Source: Methylobacterium sp. NMS14P (lineage in GTDB: Bacteria; Pseudomonadota; Alphaproteobacteria; Rhizobiales; Beijerinckiaceae). From it: DNA of 64,000 nucleotides. Both the position numbers and the translations under genes were made by a program. Location: the NCBI RefSeq assembly GCF_028583545.1, contig NZ_CP087106.1, positions 4,894,501 through 4,958,500 of the forward strand. The letters are read 5' to 3'. Positions 18,573 through 27,735 of the stretch are shown here, piece by piece (positions within the stretch are counted from its first letter, which is position 1; each line of letters begins with the position of its first letter). The notes beneath the pieces are model-generated. The model did no database searches and had not been told where the DNA came from. It was given only the letters and a program-made list of their open reading frames with translations.

Positions 18573-18599
18573 ACGGCGCGGAGGGTCTCCGCGCCGTTT
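18573..18599 (+). terminator. Rho-independent-type terminator after the first OMP gene
   Basis: Eleven-base perfect stem ACGGCGCGGAG / CTCCGCGCCGT with a GGT loop, followed by TTC. Located 36 bases after the stop codon. Confidence 0.75.
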
Positions 18600-18812
18600 C
18601 GCGTTTCGGCGTCCCGTCGCGACCGGGTCGGTTCTCGCCCGGTTCTCGACCAGTTCTTGCCCGACCCAAGTTCCGTCACGACGCGCCGGGACTGGCATAC
18701 CTGGATCGGGACTGGCCTGTCGCAGTCGAGCAACGGAGAATTAAGGTTACCGGCGTATCACCGTGTCGAGGCTCGATCCGCCGTCCGTCTCTTCCGTCCC
18801 AGGACGATCCCG

Positions 18813-19730
18813 ATGCGTACCGTCACTTTCCCGCTGCTGGCGGTTCTCGGTCTCTGCGGCGTGAACACCGCGCGCGCCGCGGATCTGGATTACGATTACC
18901 TGCGCGGCGCCGATTACGACCCGGTCCCGGCCCCGGTGGTCGACTGGAGCGGCGTGTATGTCGGCGGCCACGGCGGCTTCACGTCGACGAGCCTGGGCTT
19001 CGGGAACACCGCCCAGCCGATCGTTGCCAATGATCTGCGCCAGACCAGCGTCGAGAGCCAGTACCACGTCTCGACCCTGATGTCCTCGAACGCCAATCGG
19101 CGTGTGAACGGAACCAGCTTCGGCGCATTCGTCGGCTACAACATTCAATTCGACGAGATCGTTCTCGGTATCGAGGCCGACTACACACATTTCGGCTCGG
19201 GCGGCGCGGTCACTGACACCATCGGTCGGCAGATGGTGACCAACGATGGCTTCGTGAACTACGTCAACCTCGCGAGCAGCTCCCGCACCAAGCTCAACGA
19301 TTACGCCACGCTGCGCGCCCGAGCGGGTTACGCGTTCGGAAACATTCTTCCCTTCGTGACGGGCGGATTCGCGATCGGCTCCGCGCAGATCGCCGACCAC
19401 GTGTCCGTGCAGGTGGCCGGCTACGACCAGACGACCTACAGAGCGAACCAGGCGATCACGGACGCTACCAAGCCGGCCTTCGTCGGACGTTACGGGTACA
19501 GCTCGTTCGACGCGAGCAACCCGAATGCTGGGATCCTGTCCGATCCCTTGGTATTCAACCGCGCCAAGACCAAGATCGTCGGCGGCTTCTCGGCCGGAAC
19601 CGGCGTCGATTACGCCATCACGCCCAACATCCTCCTGCGCGCCGAGTATCAATACGTTCTCTTCGATGCCTTCGACGGGCACAAGGTCAACCTGAACACC
19701 GTCCGCGCCGGCGCGGCCGTCAAGTTCTGA
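18813..19730 (+). CDS. Outer-membrane beta-barrel protein
   Basis: 305-aa outer-membrane protein of the same broad Omp25/Omp31 class but with clearly different sequence from its neighbour. Signal peptide to about ARAAD (residue 23). Strand motifs include WSGVYVGGHGGFTS (47-60), FGAFVGYNIQFDEIVLGIEADYTHFGSGG, TLRARAGYAFGNILPFVTGGFAIG, and NILLRAEYQYVLFDAF; it ends VRAGAAVKF, with the terminal Phe that barrel assembly recognises. AGGA sits 8 bases before the ATG. Base composition is somewhat less GC-rich than most genes here. A small secreted protein gene follows closely. Confidence 0.88.
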   Translation: MRTVTFPLLAVLGLCGVNTARAADLDYDYLRGADYDPVPAPVVDWSGVYVGGHGGFTSTSLGFGNTAQPIVANDLRQTSVESQYHVSTLMSSNANRRVNGTSFGAFVGYNIQFDEIVLGIEADYTHFGSGGAVTDTIGRQMVTNDGFVNYVNLASSSRTKLNDYATLRARAGYAFGNILPFVTGGFAIGSAQIADHVSVQVAGYDQTTYRANQAITDATKPAFVGRYGYSSFDASNPNAGILSDPLVFNRAKTKIVGGFSAGTGVDYAITPNILLRAEYQYVLFDAFDGHKVNLNTVRAGAAVKF

Positions 19731-19756
19731 TGCCGCGCTTCGGCGGGAGCCTGCTC

Positions 19757-19996
19757 ATGCGGTACGCACGCACCATCCGGCTCACCCTCCTGCTGCTCGG
19801 TGCCGGCCCGCTCCTCGACCCCGCCGTCGCGGCCGATTGGCCGCGCGACCCGCATCCGCCGCGCAGCGTTCGATACCGGAGCCCGGTGCGGTCCGTTCCC
19901 GCCGTCCCCCCGCCCGTCCTGGTGCGGGGCTACCTGCCGCGCAACCTCAACGTCCCGATGTACAACGAGCCGCCCCGCCGCGAGCCGGCCTGGTGA
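19757..19996 (+). CDS. Small exported Pro/Arg-rich protein, unknown
   Basis: 79-aa protein with a classical signal peptide (MRYARTIRLTLLLLGAG to about AVAAD) and a mature part of about 52 residues rich in Pro and Arg (DPHPPRSVRYRSPVR, LPRNLNVPMYNEPPRREP). ATG at 19757 has GGGAG 8 bases upstream; another ATG at 19730 overlaps the stop of the preceding gene as TGATG and would add nine residues. Either way the gene is translationally close to the outer-membrane protein gene and is probably co-transcribed. No known domain seen. Confidence 0.6.
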   Translation: MRYARTIRLTLLLLGAGPLLDPAVAADWPRDPHPPRSVRYRSPVRSVPAVPPPVLVRGYLPRNLNVPMYNEPPRREPAW

Positions 19997-20012
19997 GGCC
20001 TCCGCGCCGCCC

Positions 20013-20561
20013 TCAGCTCTCCAGCTCGCTGTCCCAATAGAGGTAGTCGAGCCAGGTGTGATGGTACTGGCGGTGGTCGAACTCGGGCTGCCGGTGGTGC
20101 AGCTCGTAGCGCGTCGGCCGCCGGGGCTCGGTCATCAGCGGCATGTCCGCCTCGTCCGGCGTGCGGTTGGCCTTGCGCAGGTTGCAGGGCGAGCAGGCCG
20201 CCACGACGTTCTCCCAGCTCGACAGGCCGCCCCGGGAGCGCGGCACCACGTGGTCGAAGGTCAGGCCGCCCGAGGGCAGCCGCAGGCCGCAATACTGGCA
20301 GCTGAAACCGTCGCGCAGGTAGATGTTGTAGCGGGTGAAGGCCGGGCTGCGGGCCAGCGCCACGTAGTTCTTCAGCGCCACCACGCTCGGCACCCGCAGG
20401 GCGCGCGAGGGCGAGCGCGCCTCGACGTCGTAGCTCGCCACCAGGGTGACCCGGTCGAGGAACAGGGCCGTGAAGGCGTCCTTCCACGACCAGAGGGAGA
20501 GCGGATTGTACGAGAGCGGCCGATAATCCGCGTTGAGGACGAGGGTTTGGAGATCCATCAT
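20013..20561 (-). CDS. HNH endonuclease domain protein
   Basis: 182-aa protein with an HNH nuclease fold in its second half: zinc Cys88-x2-Cys91 (SCQYCG), FDHVVPRSRGG with His104, then WENVVAACSPCN with Cys123-x2-Cys126. The N-terminal part (LVLNADYRPLSYNPLSLWSWKDAF) is the conserved leader of a widespread family of stand-alone HNH proteins in alphaproteobacteria. No intron, phage or toxin-immunity partner is adjacent, so it is probably a housekeeping or repair-type protein rather than a homing enzyme. Start at ATG 20561; a second ATG follows directly. Confidence 0.87.
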   Translation of the reverse strand: MMDLQTLVLNADYRPLSYNPLSLWSWKDAFTALFLDRVTLVASYDVEARSPSRALRVPSVVALKNYVALARSPAFTRYNIYLRDGFSCQYCGLRLPSGGLTFDHVVPRSRGGLSSWENVVAACSPCNLRKANRTPDEADMPLMTEPRRPTRYELHHRQPEFDHRQYHHTWLDYLYWDSELES

Positions 20562-21070
20562 CGGCGCGACTCTTCGGACTAGCTCTGGCGCGTGAGACGC
20601 GCGGGACCATGCCGCCGCCCCGCCGGCCCGTCCGAACCGGCCCGGGGCCGATGCAGGACGAGCCGGCGCGCGGAGCGACGGCTTGACGGGAGAGACGGAG
20701 GGAACAACAGGGCGGCGGGCCGGCGCGCGGGGGCGCCGGTCGATGCGGTAGCATCCGGAACGCGGCCGGGCCGGGCCGGTATCGCCACCGGCCGCGCCCT
20801 TTCGCGTAGCGACGAAAAGGCCCTGTCCATCAGGTGTTCATCTAATCCCAGCGTGACACCCTTGTGAAGCTTTTCCGGATGAGCCCCGGGGACGCACCCA
20901 CAGCGGGCTCGACGCGGCGGGATCCGGCCCGGGGTGGGCAGGGGCACGCTTTCGCCCTATTGCTCGCCCAGAGCGCCCGGCCGCCAGGAGGCCCGCCCGG
21001 TCCCCGATCGCCGCCGATTCGCCGATGCCGGACTCCGGCCGGCCGCCGCGCGCCCGACGAGAGGTTGCTC
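20562..21070. other. Intergenic region between HNH and MscS genes
   Basis: 509 bases with no gene I can support. The first 250 bases are GC-rich and featureless; 20815-20880 is less GC-rich and the likely promoter zone for one or both divergent genes. The frame of the MscS gene is open through part of this region but lacks membrane or signal character until the ATG at 21071. Confidence 0.5.
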
Positions 21071-23803
21071 ATGCATCGTATCCCAGCGCGGACCCAGAAG
21101 CCGGAGGGCGCCCCGCGCCCGTCCCGCGCACTCGCCCTGCTCGCCGCGCTGGTGTTCGCAACCCCGGCGGCCCTGACCCTGCCGGCCTTCGCCCAGGATC
21201 CGGCGCCCGCCGCCAAGTCTTCCGATCAGAAGCCCGCCGATCACAAGTCCGGGGACACCAAGGCCGCGCCGGAGGCCAAGCCGGCGGACGGCAAGGCGCC
21301 CGACACAAAGGCGCCCGACACAAAGGCGCCCGACACGAAACCGGCCGACGCGAAGCCCGCGCCCCCGCCGGCCGCCAAGGCCGAGGTTCCCGAGCAGTTC
21401 AAGAAGGTCCGGGCCAAGCTCGACGCCGCCAAGGCCGAGCTCGACGCCCGCGAGAAGCAGCTCGGCCACGCGGAGCTGACGGTGGCCGACCTCAACGCCG
21501 TCCGCGACAGCGCCGTCACGGTCACCGACGAGATCCGGACCCTGGTCACCCGGCTCGACTCGCCGCTGGAGGCCGCGCGCGAGCGCCTGGCCCAGCTCGG
21601 GCCGAAGCCGAAGGACACCCAGGAGAGCGCCGACGTCGCCGCGGAGCGCGCCGAGCGCGAGGCCGCCGTCACCCGCATCGACGAGACCCAGCGCCTCGCC
21701 CGCTCCCTGGTGGTGCAGGGCGACCAGATCGTCGACCGGGTCTCGAATCGCCGCCGCGAATCGTTCACGCGCGACCTGCTCCAGCGCTCCCAGCCGCTGG
21801 TCGGCCCCGGTCTCTGGACCAAGGTGATGGGCGACGTGCCCCGGGACACGCGCGCCCTGCAGAGCGCCGTGTCGGATATCGGGCTGCTGTTCTCCCGCAA
21901 CGGCAACCTCGCCAACCTGCTGTTCCTGGGCCTCGCCTTCGGGATCTCGGTGGCGCTGTATTTCGGCCGCCGCAACATCGCCCCCAAGGGGGCCCGCCGG
22001 GACGCCACCAAGACCGATCCGTCGCGGCGCGCCGTGATGCTCGCCGCCTGGCGGGTGATCCTGCTCGGCACGGTGCCGGCGGTCGCCGGGTCCTACGCGG
22101 TCTACTACGCCCTCGATTCCACCAACCTGCTGCCGTCCCGGCTCCTGCCGGTCGCCGCCGCGATCCTCGGCGGCCTCGCCTTCATCGCCTTCGTGGAGGC
22201 CCTGTGCGACGGGCTGCTCAGCCCCGAGAAGCCGGCGTGGCGGCCCGCCCCGGTGAGCGACGCGGCGGCCACGCGCCTGACCCGGCTCGCCGTCGGCATC
22301 GCCACGGTGATCACCGTGGTGAAGTCCGTCGAGGCGCTCAATTCCGGGATCTCGGCGGCCCTGCCGATCTCCATCGCCACGCGGGGCCTCGGGGCGGTCG
22401 CCACCGCGCTGATCCTCGCGGTCGGCCTCCACCGCTTCGCCGACACCGAGCAGGAGGAGGAGGCGTGCTTCGGCCCCTACGTGCCGACCAAGACCACCAC
22501 GGGCATCGGCGGGCCGGCCCGGCTCCTGGGCTGGGCCGCGGTGGCGCTGATCGGGCTCGGTGCGCTGGTGGGCTACGTGGCCTTCGCGGCCTTCCTGATT
22601 GACCAGCTGATCTGGGACGCGGCCGTCCTCGTGCTGCTCTACCTGCTGGTCCAGAGCGTCGACATCTTCGTCGGCCGCGCGCTCAGCGACGAGACGCGGC
22701 TCGCCACCACGCTCCAGGCCAACACCGGCCTGCGCAAGCGCTCGCTCAACCAGATCTCGGTCCTGACGACCGGCGCGACCCGGCTCGTCCTGTTCCTGGC
22801 GGCCGCGGTCCTGGTGCTGGCGCCCTGGGGGCTCGATTCCACCGACATCGTCTCGTCGGTCCGGCAGGCCTTCTTCGGCTTCAAGGTCGGCGACGTCACG
22901 ATCTCGCTCTCCAGCATCGCCTTCGGGATCGGCATCCTGGTGGTCGGCGTGTTCATCACCCGCGGCGTGCAGCGCTGGCTGGAGAACACCTACCTGCCGG
23001 CCACCGACCTCGACGCCGGCCTGCGCAACTCGATCACCACGGTGGCGGGCTATTGCGGCTTCCTGATCGCGCTGGCGCTCGCCTTCTCGTATCTCGGCCT
23101 GAGCCTGGAGAAGCTCACCATCGTGGCCGGCGCCCTGTCGGTCGGTATCGGTTTCGGCCTCCAGTCGATCGTCAACAACTTCGTCTCCGGACTGCTGCTC
23201 CTGTGGGAGCGGCCGATCCGGGTCGGCGACCAGGTGGTGATCGGCGATTCCGAGGGCATCGTGAAGCGGATCTCGGTCCGCTCCACCGAGATCCAGACCT
23301 TCGACCGCTCGGCCGTGATCGTGCCGAACTCGAACCTGATCTCCGGGGTGGTCAAGAACCGGGTGCGGGGCGACCGGACCGGGCGCGTCAGCATCACGGT
23401 CAGCGTCCTGCGCAACCAGGATCCGGTGCGCGCCGCCGAGATGATGACGGCCTGCGCGCAGGGCCATTCCGACATCCTGAAGGAGCCCCCGCCCCGGGTG
23501 GTGTTCAAGAAGATCGGCGACCCGTTCCTGGAATTCGAGCTCCTCGTCTGGATCGTGGACGTGAGCCTCGGCCAGAAGGTGGTGACCGACCTGAACTTCT
23601 CGGTGTTCGCGACCCTCTCGGAGGCGGGCTTCATCCCGCCGCTCGGGCCCGGCTCCAGCGTCGTCACCGTGCAGGGCCTCGACACGATGCAGAGCGCCAT
23701 GGGCGAGATCGCCAGCCGCTTCATCCAGGCGGCCCCGGTTCCCGAGGGCGGCGAATCAGCCCGGCCCCAGCGCGACCGCGGCCTCCGCAGTGCCGGTGCC
23801 TGA
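21071..23803 (+). CDS. Large mechanosensitive channel (DUF3772 + MscS)
   Basis: 910-aa inner-membrane channel expected to open under membrane tension and protect against hypo-osmotic shock. Layout: signal peptide (to about PAFAQD, residue 41), a Lys/Ala/Pro/Asp-rich linker containing a 15-bp tandem repeat, a periplasmic coiled-coil DUF3772 region (about 115-280), some ten membrane helices (about 285-690), and the MscS domain with the pore helix followed by GIGFGLQSIVNNFVSGLLLLWERPIRVGDQV and the cytoplasmic beta domain. ATG at 21071 has AGAGG upstream. Size and layout resemble MscK/YbiO-type members. The 3' end overlaps the opposing diguanylate cyclase gene by 48 bases. Confidence 0.9.
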   Translation: MHRIPARTQKPEGAPRPSRALALLAALVFATPAALTLPAFAQDPAPAAKSSDQKPADHKSGDTKAAPEAKPADGKAPDTKAPDTKAPDTKPADAKPAPPPAAKAEVPEQFKKVRAKLDAAKAELDAREKQLGHAELTVADLNAVRDSAVTVTDEIRTLVTRLDSPLEAARERLAQLGPKPKDTQESADVAAERAEREAAVTRIDETQRLARSLVVQGDQIVDRVSNRRRESFTRDLLQRSQPLVGPGLWTKVMGDVPRDTRALQSAVSDIGLLFSRNGNLANLLFLGLAFGISVALYFGRRNIAPKGARRDATKTDPSRRAVMLAAWRVILLGTVPAVAGSYAVYYALDSTNLLPSRLLPVAAAILGGLAFIAFVEALCDGLLSPEKPAWRPAPVSDAAATRLTRLAVGIATVITVVKSVEALNSGISAALPISIATRGLGAVATALILAVGLHRFADTEQEEEACFGPYVPTKTTTGIGGPARLLGWAAVALIGLGALVGYVAFAAFLIDQLIWDAAVLVLLYLLVQSVDIFVGRALSDETRLATTLQANTGLRKRSLNQISVLTTGATRLVLFLAAAVLVLAPWGLDSTDIVSSVRQAFFGFKVGDVTISLSSIAFGIGILVVGVFITRGVQRWLENTYLPATDLDAGLRNSITTVAGYCGFLIALALAFSYLGLSLEKLTIVAGALSVGIGFGLQSIVNNFVSGLLLLWERPIRVGDQVVIGDSEGIVKRISVRSTEIQTFDRSAVIVPNSNLISGVVKNRVRGDRTGRVSITVSVLRNQDPVRAAEMMTACAQGHSDILKEPPPRVVFKKIGDPFLEFELLVWIVDVSLGQKVVTDLNFSVFATLSEAGFIPPLGPGSSVVTVQGLDTMQSAMGEIASRFIQAAPVPEGGESARPQRDRGLRSAGA
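21296..21340 (+). repeat. 15-bp tandem repeat inside the MscS gene
   Basis: Three copies of GCGCCCGACACAAAG (the third with two changes) encoding APDTK units in the periplasmic linker. In-frame copy-number change would alter only linker length. Confidence 0.8.
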
Positions 23804-24859
23804 CCGGCCGCCGCGGGCGATCCGGACGGTGTTCCCGCCCGCGTCCTTGGCGGCGTAGAGTGCCGCGTCCGCCCGGCCGAACAGCCGGGCGCGGCCGCCG
23901 CTCCCCGCGGAGAGTCCGACGGAGATCCCCACGGAGGCGCCGATCCGCAGCCCCTGGCCGCGATACGGGATCGGCCGGCTCAGGGCGGCGACGATGCGCC
24001 GGCCGCGCTCCACCAGCGCGGACGGGTCGACGGGCGCCCGCAGGAGCACGGCGAACTCGTCGCCGCCGATGCGGGCCACGAGGGCCGCGTCCCGGCAGAC
24101 GGCGGCCAGCCGCGCGGCCGAGCGCCGGAGGCACAGGTCGCCGGCCGCGTGGCCGTGGACGTCGTTGACCGGCTTGAACCCGTCGAGGTCGATCAGCAGC
24201 AGGGCGCCGTGGGGATCCGGACCGGAGCCGGCCGTCCCGGCCCCGAACGGCGCCTCGAACAGCGCTTCGAAGCCGCGGCGGTTCGCCAGCCCGGTGAGCG
24301 GGTCGCGCTCGGCGCGCCGGCTCAGCTCGGCCAGCCGGGCGATCTCCTCGGTGATGTCCTGCTTGGTCCCGAACAGGCGGGCGGGGCGCCCGTCCTCGGT
24401 CTCGACCGCGGCGCGGATCCGGATCCAGCGTTGCCGGCCCCCGGCGTGGATCTCGGCGTCGAGCACGAAGGCGCCGCTCCGGGCGATCGCCCGGTGCCGG
24501 ATCGTCTCCAGCAGGCGCCGCGAGGCCGGCTCGTAGAGGTCCAGGATCCGGGGCCGGTGCAGCGCCGCGCCCCGGGGCACGCCGAACAGGTCGTGGACGC
24601 CCCCGGACCAGTCGAGGGCGCCGTCGCGCAGGCGGCAGGACCACAGGCCCATCCCGGCGCCCGCCAGGGCGCGCTCCTGCCGCGCCAGCAGGCCGGCCTG
24701 CTGGCGGATGATCGTGCGCCGCAGGGCGCACGCGGCCGCGGCCTCGGCGTCCGCATCGGCCTCGGCGGCCATCTCGGCCGCGGCCGACGGGCCGGCTCGC
24801 CCGCCGACGGATCGGTCGCGGGGTGGGTCCACCGGGGCCAGGGAACGCGCGGTCGTCAT
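23756..24859 (-). CDS. Diguanylate cyclase with PAS domain
   Basis: 367-aa protein predicted to make c-di-GMP. An Ala-rich N-terminus with a short coiled coil (RTIIRQQAGLLARQERAL, about 48-66) leads to a PAS-type sensor (67-175; GLWSCRLRDGALDWSGGV, ending LFGTKQDITEE) and the GGDEF domain (about 185-350) with DPLTGLANRRGFE and an intact GGDEF at 265-269. The RxxD inhibitory site is not present five residues upstream (RDAA instead), so feedback inhibition is probably absent. No membrane helix; cytoplasmic. ATG at 24859. Its last 48 bases overlap the MscS gene tail to tail. Confidence 0.9.
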   Translation of the reverse strand: MTTARSLAPVDPPRDRSVGGRAGPSAAAEMAAEADADAEAAAACALRRTIIRQQAGLLARQERALAGAGMGLWSCRLRDGALDWSGGVHDLFGVPRGAALHRPRILDLYEPASRRLLETIRHRAIARSGAFVLDAEIHAGGRQRWIRIRAAVETEDGRPARLFGTKQDITEEIARLAELSRRAERDPLTGLANRRGFEALFEAPFGAGTAGSGPDPHGALLLIDLDGFKPVNDVHGHAAGDLCLRRSAARLAAVCRDAALVARIGGDEFAVLLRAPVDPSALVERGRRIVAALSRPIPYRGQGLRIGASVGISVGLSAGSGGRARLFGRADAALYAAKDAGGNTVRIARGGRSGTGTAEAAVALGPG

Positions 24860-24874
24860 CGGTGTGCAGTTCTA

Positions 24875-24906
24875 GACGGAAGGCTTTTGAGGAAGCCCTA
24901 ACCGTC
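24875..24906. other. Interrupted hairpin in the divergent DGC/CAP gap
   Basis: GACGG ... CCGTC (24875-24879, 24902-24906) enclosing GGCTT / AAGCC (24882-24886, 24893-24897). It could form in either transcript leader. Purpose unknown. Confidence 0.35.
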
Positions 24907-24976
24907 CGGTGCACGGCCGCCCGGCAGCCCCTATATGCCGCCTGGGCGGCAGGGCCGTCGCAGGGATGAGTCAGTC

Positions 24977-25534
24977 GTGACGAGACGCGATCGGGACGGT
25001 CGACAGGCGGGGCGCGGGCTCGGCCGGATCAGCATCGGGATCAGGACCCGGATGGTCGGCCCGGCCGCGCTGGCGACGGCGGCGCTGCTCGGTGGCTGCG
25101 CCGCCCAGCCGTCGAGCGGCACCGCGCTGCCGAGCATCTACCTGCCGCTCGCCAGCAACAGCGCGCATATCGACGTCGAGGCGGCCCGCGACATGATCTC
25201 GTCCTATCGCCGCAACCGCGGCGCGCCGCCGCTGACGGTCGATCCCGAATTGCAGCGCCTCGCCGAGGCCGAGGCGGCCGCCATGGCGCTCGCCGACCGG
25301 CCGAGCCGGGCCCAGACCGTGAAGGGCGCGGTGGAGCGGCTCGGCTACGCGGACGTGAACGCCAACCTCTCGGCCGGCTACCACACCCTGGCCGAGGCGT
25401 TCTCCGGCTGGCGGGAGAGCCCGCCGCACGACGCCACCATGCTGGCGCCCCGGGCGACCAAGATGGGGATCGCCACCGCCTACGCGCCGGGCTCGAAGTA
25501 CAAGGTCTACTGGGCTCTGCTCACCGCGAAGTAG
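24977..25534 (+). CDS. CAP-domain (SCP/PR-1-like) lipoprotein
   Basis: About 185 aa. A lipoprotein signal ends in LLGGC; the rest is a CAP domain with IDVEAARDMISSYRRNRGAPPLTVDPELQRLAEAEA, then HTLAEAFSGWRESPPHDATML and MGIATAYAPGSKYKVYWALLTAK, the usual order of CAP motifs. The start is uncertain: GTG at 24977 gives a basic leader, ATG at 25052 gives a very short signal with AGGA upstream, ATG at 24935 is longer still. Bacterial CAP proteins are secreted or envelope-attached; no enzymatic role is established. Confidence 0.85.
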   Translation: MTRRDRDGRQAGRGLGRISIGIRTRMVGPAALATAALLGGCAAQPSSGTALPSIYLPLASNSAHIDVEAARDMISSYRRNRGAPPLTVDPELQRLAEAEAAAMALADRPSRAQTVKGAVERLGYADVNANLSAGYHTLAEAFSGWRESPPHDATMLAPRATKMGIATAYAPGSKYKVYWALLTAK

Positions 25535-25916
25535 CGGCGCTCCGCCGGTCGGCCGGCATGGAGCGGGCCGCCCTGCCGACGGCGGAGGCGATTCGGTCGT
25601 CCGGACAGCCGGACGCCGTCGATCATGAACGGCGCGAACGCCGCGCCGAGGCCGCCGAGCCGTCGGGCACCGCCCGCGCGTCCGGGACGCGGCGGGGCCG
25701 CGCTAAGCTTCGGGAAACTTTGCTGAAGCAACCGTAAGGGCGACTGTTTCGAACCTGTATCGGCCCGTCATCGCCCGTTCAGGCAGGCGCTGGCATACCC
25801 GTTTCGTACGAGGGGTTTGACTCGGATCCGGCACTCATGCCGGCCGAGCGGACCTCGTCGGTGAAGGCGTGAGACCCGGGTCACACGGGCCGCGCCAGGG
25901 GTGGCGGAGCGGTACG
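25535..25916. other. Intergenic region before ndvA
   Basis: 382 bases with no supported gene. From about 25700 the DNA is less GC-rich (TTCGGGAAACTTTGC and onward) and probably holds the ndvA promoter; TTGACT at about 25817 is a possible -35, without a convincing -10. GGAG at 25905-25908 is the ndvA ribosome site. Confidence 0.4.
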
Positions 25917-27692
25917 ATGGTTCGTCTGTACGGGCGGGTCCTGGGATTCCTGAAGGCGGAGCGGCGGCTGGCCATAGGCCTGGCCACCACCAACGTCGTC
26001 CTGGCGGTGGCGGCCTTCGCCGAACCGCTGCTGATGGGCCGGATCATCGACCAGCTGACCCACCTCAAGCGCGGCGGCGACGCCATGGGCACGATGCTGC
26101 CCCTGCTCGCCGCCTGGGTGGCGTTCGGCTTCTTCACCATCGCGGCGGGCGTGTTCATCGCGCTCCACGCCGACCGGCTGGCGCACCGCAACCGCCTGTC
26201 GTCGATGGCGAGCTACTTCGAGCACGTCCTCGACCTGCCGCTCGCCTTCCACTCGGCCAACCATTCCGGCCGCGTCCTGAAGGCGATGCTGGAGGGCACG
26301 AACGGCATGGCGTGGCTGTGGCTCGGCTTCTTCCGCGACCACCTCGTCGCCCTGGTCTCGCTCGGCGTGCTCCTGCCGATGACCCTGTTCATCAACTGGC
26401 AGCTCGGCTCGATCCTGGTGGTGCTGGTGCTGGCCTTCACGGCGCTCACCACCTTCGTGATGCGCCGGACCGAGACGCTGCAGGGCCAGGTCGAGGCGTT
26501 CAACTCGGGGCTGGCCGCCCACGCCTCGGACGCGCTCGGCAACGTCGCGGTGATCCAGTCCTTCACCCGCGCCAAGGCCGAGAAGGAGGCGATGCGCGGC
26601 ATCATCACCAACCTGCTCGCCGCGCAGATCCCGGTCCTGTCCTGGTGGGCGCTGGCCAACGTAGCGACCCGGGCGTCGGCGACCATCACCATGACGGCGA
26701 TCTTCGTCACCGGCATCTGGCTCTACCAGGCCGGCACCACCACGGTGGGCGAGGTCGTGGCCTTCATGAGCCTCGCCACCGCCTTCGTGGCCCGGCTCGA
26801 CCACGTGGTCGGCTTCGTCAACGGCCTGTTCCAGCAGGCGCCGAAGATCGCCGAGTTCTTCGAGATCTACGACACCGTCCCGGCGGTGGCCGACCGGCCG
26901 CACGCCCGGCAGGTCGCCCGCTTCGAGGGCGCGGTCACCTTCGACGACGTCGCCTTCTCGTACGACGGCCGGCGCCAAGCGCTCGACGGCGTCTCGTTCA
27001 CCGCCAAGCCCGGCGAGACGATCGCGCTGGTCGGCACCACCGGCTCGGGCAAGTCGACGACGCTCGGCCTCCTGCACCGCAGCTTCGACCCGGCCTCCGG
27101 CGCGATCCGGATCGACGGCATGGACATCCGCGACGTCGGCCTCGCCTCGCTGCGCCACAACATCGGCGTGGTGTTCCAGGAGCCGATGCTGTTCGCCCGC
27201 TCGATCCGCGAGAACCTGCAGGTCGGCTGCCCCGACGCCACCGACGCCGAGATGCTCGACGCGCTGGAGCGCGCCCAGGCCAGCGCCTTCATGGCGCGCC
27301 AGGCCGACGGGCTCGACACGGTGATCGGCGAGCGCGGCCGGTCGCTCTCGGGCGGCGAGCGCCAGCGGCTCTCGATCGCCCGGGCGCTCCTGAAGAACCC
27401 GCCGATCCTGATCCTCGACGAGGCGACCTCGGCGCTGGACGCCGCCACCGAGCGCAAGCTCCAGGGCGCGCTGGAGACCGTGATGGAGGGGCGGACCACC
27501 TTCGTGATCGCCCACCGCCTCGCGACGATCCGCGACGCCGACCGGATCCTGGTGTTCCACGAGGGCCGGATCGTCGAGGCCGGCACCTTCGACCAGCTGG
27601 TGGCCGAGGGCGGCCGCTTCGCCGAGCTCGCCCGGGCGCAGTTCATGGCGGCCCAGGCGGAGGAGGACGAGGGGCTGGCGCTGGCGGCGTGA
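25917..27692 (+). CDS. ndvA: Cyclic beta-glucan ABC exporter, NdvA/ChvA type
   Basis: 591-aa half-transporter with fused membrane and ATPase domains. The N-terminus [15 protein letters not shown] and the early [15 protein letters not shown] match NdvA, which exports cyclic beta-1,2-glucan to the periplasm for osmotic adaptation and surface interactions. Six membrane helices fall in residues 15-300. The ATPase has Walker [10 protein letters not shown] at 373, the signature [16 protein letters not shown] and [14 protein letters not shown] at 25917 has GGAG 8 bases upstream; upstream frame is not protein-like. No glucan synthase (ndvB) is in the window. It could be another lipid- or glucan-type exporter, but the N-terminal match favours NdvA. 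Confidence 0.87.
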   Translation: MVRLYGRVLGFLKAERRLAIGLATTNVVLAVAAFAEPLLMGRIIDQLTHLKRGGDAMGTMLPLLAAWVAFGFFTIAAGVFIALHADRLAHRNRLSSMASYFEHVLDLPLAFHSANHSGRVLKAMLEGTNGMAWLWLGFFRDHLVALVSLGVLLPMTLFINWQLGSILVVLVLAFTALTTFVMRRTETLQGQVEAFNSGLAAHASDALGNVAVIQSFTRAKAEKEAMRGIITNLLAAQIPVLSWWALANVATRASATITMTAIFVTGIWLYQAGTTTVGEVVAFMSLATAFVARLDHVVGFVNGLFQQAPKIAEFFEIYDTVPAVADRPHARQVARFEGAVTFDDVAFSYDGRRQALDGVSFTAKPGETIALVGTTGSGKSTTLGLLHRSFDPASGAIRIDGMDIRDVGLASLRHNIGVVFQEPMLFARSIRENLQVGCPDATDAEMLDALERAQASAFMARQADGLDTVIGERGRSLSGGERQRLSIARALLKNPPILILDEATSALDAATERKLQGALETVMEGRTTFVIAHRLATIRDADRILVFHEGRIVEAGTFDQLVAEGGRFAELARAQFMAAQAEEDEGLALAA

Positions 27693-27735
27693 GCCGCCGC
27701 CGGGCGCACCGCCTAGTGGCCGGGGCCGAGAGGCC

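Noticed and set aside
20013..20561. HNH protein as part of a mobile intron, phage or toxin system.
   Set aside because: It belongs to a stand-alone alphaproteobacterial HNH family; no phage, immunity, reverse-transcriptase or recombinase gene is adjacent.
21296..21340. Regular 15-bp repeats considered as a CRISPR array.
   Set aside because: Units are contiguous with no spacers, lie inside a coding frame and encode a Lys/Asp/Pro linker; no cas genes exist in the window. The same holds for the 12-bp repeats at 29783-29830.
25507..25731. 74-codon minus-strand frame after the CAP lipoprotein gene.
   Set aside because: Overlaps the end of a real gene, is Arg/Gly-rich and has no ribosome site or domain.
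25897..25930. GTGGCGGAGCGGTACGATGG looked like the D-arm of a tRNA-Leu or tRNA-Ser.
   Set aside because: No anticodon stem, T-arm or acceptor pairing follows; the stretch is the ribosome site and start of ndvA.
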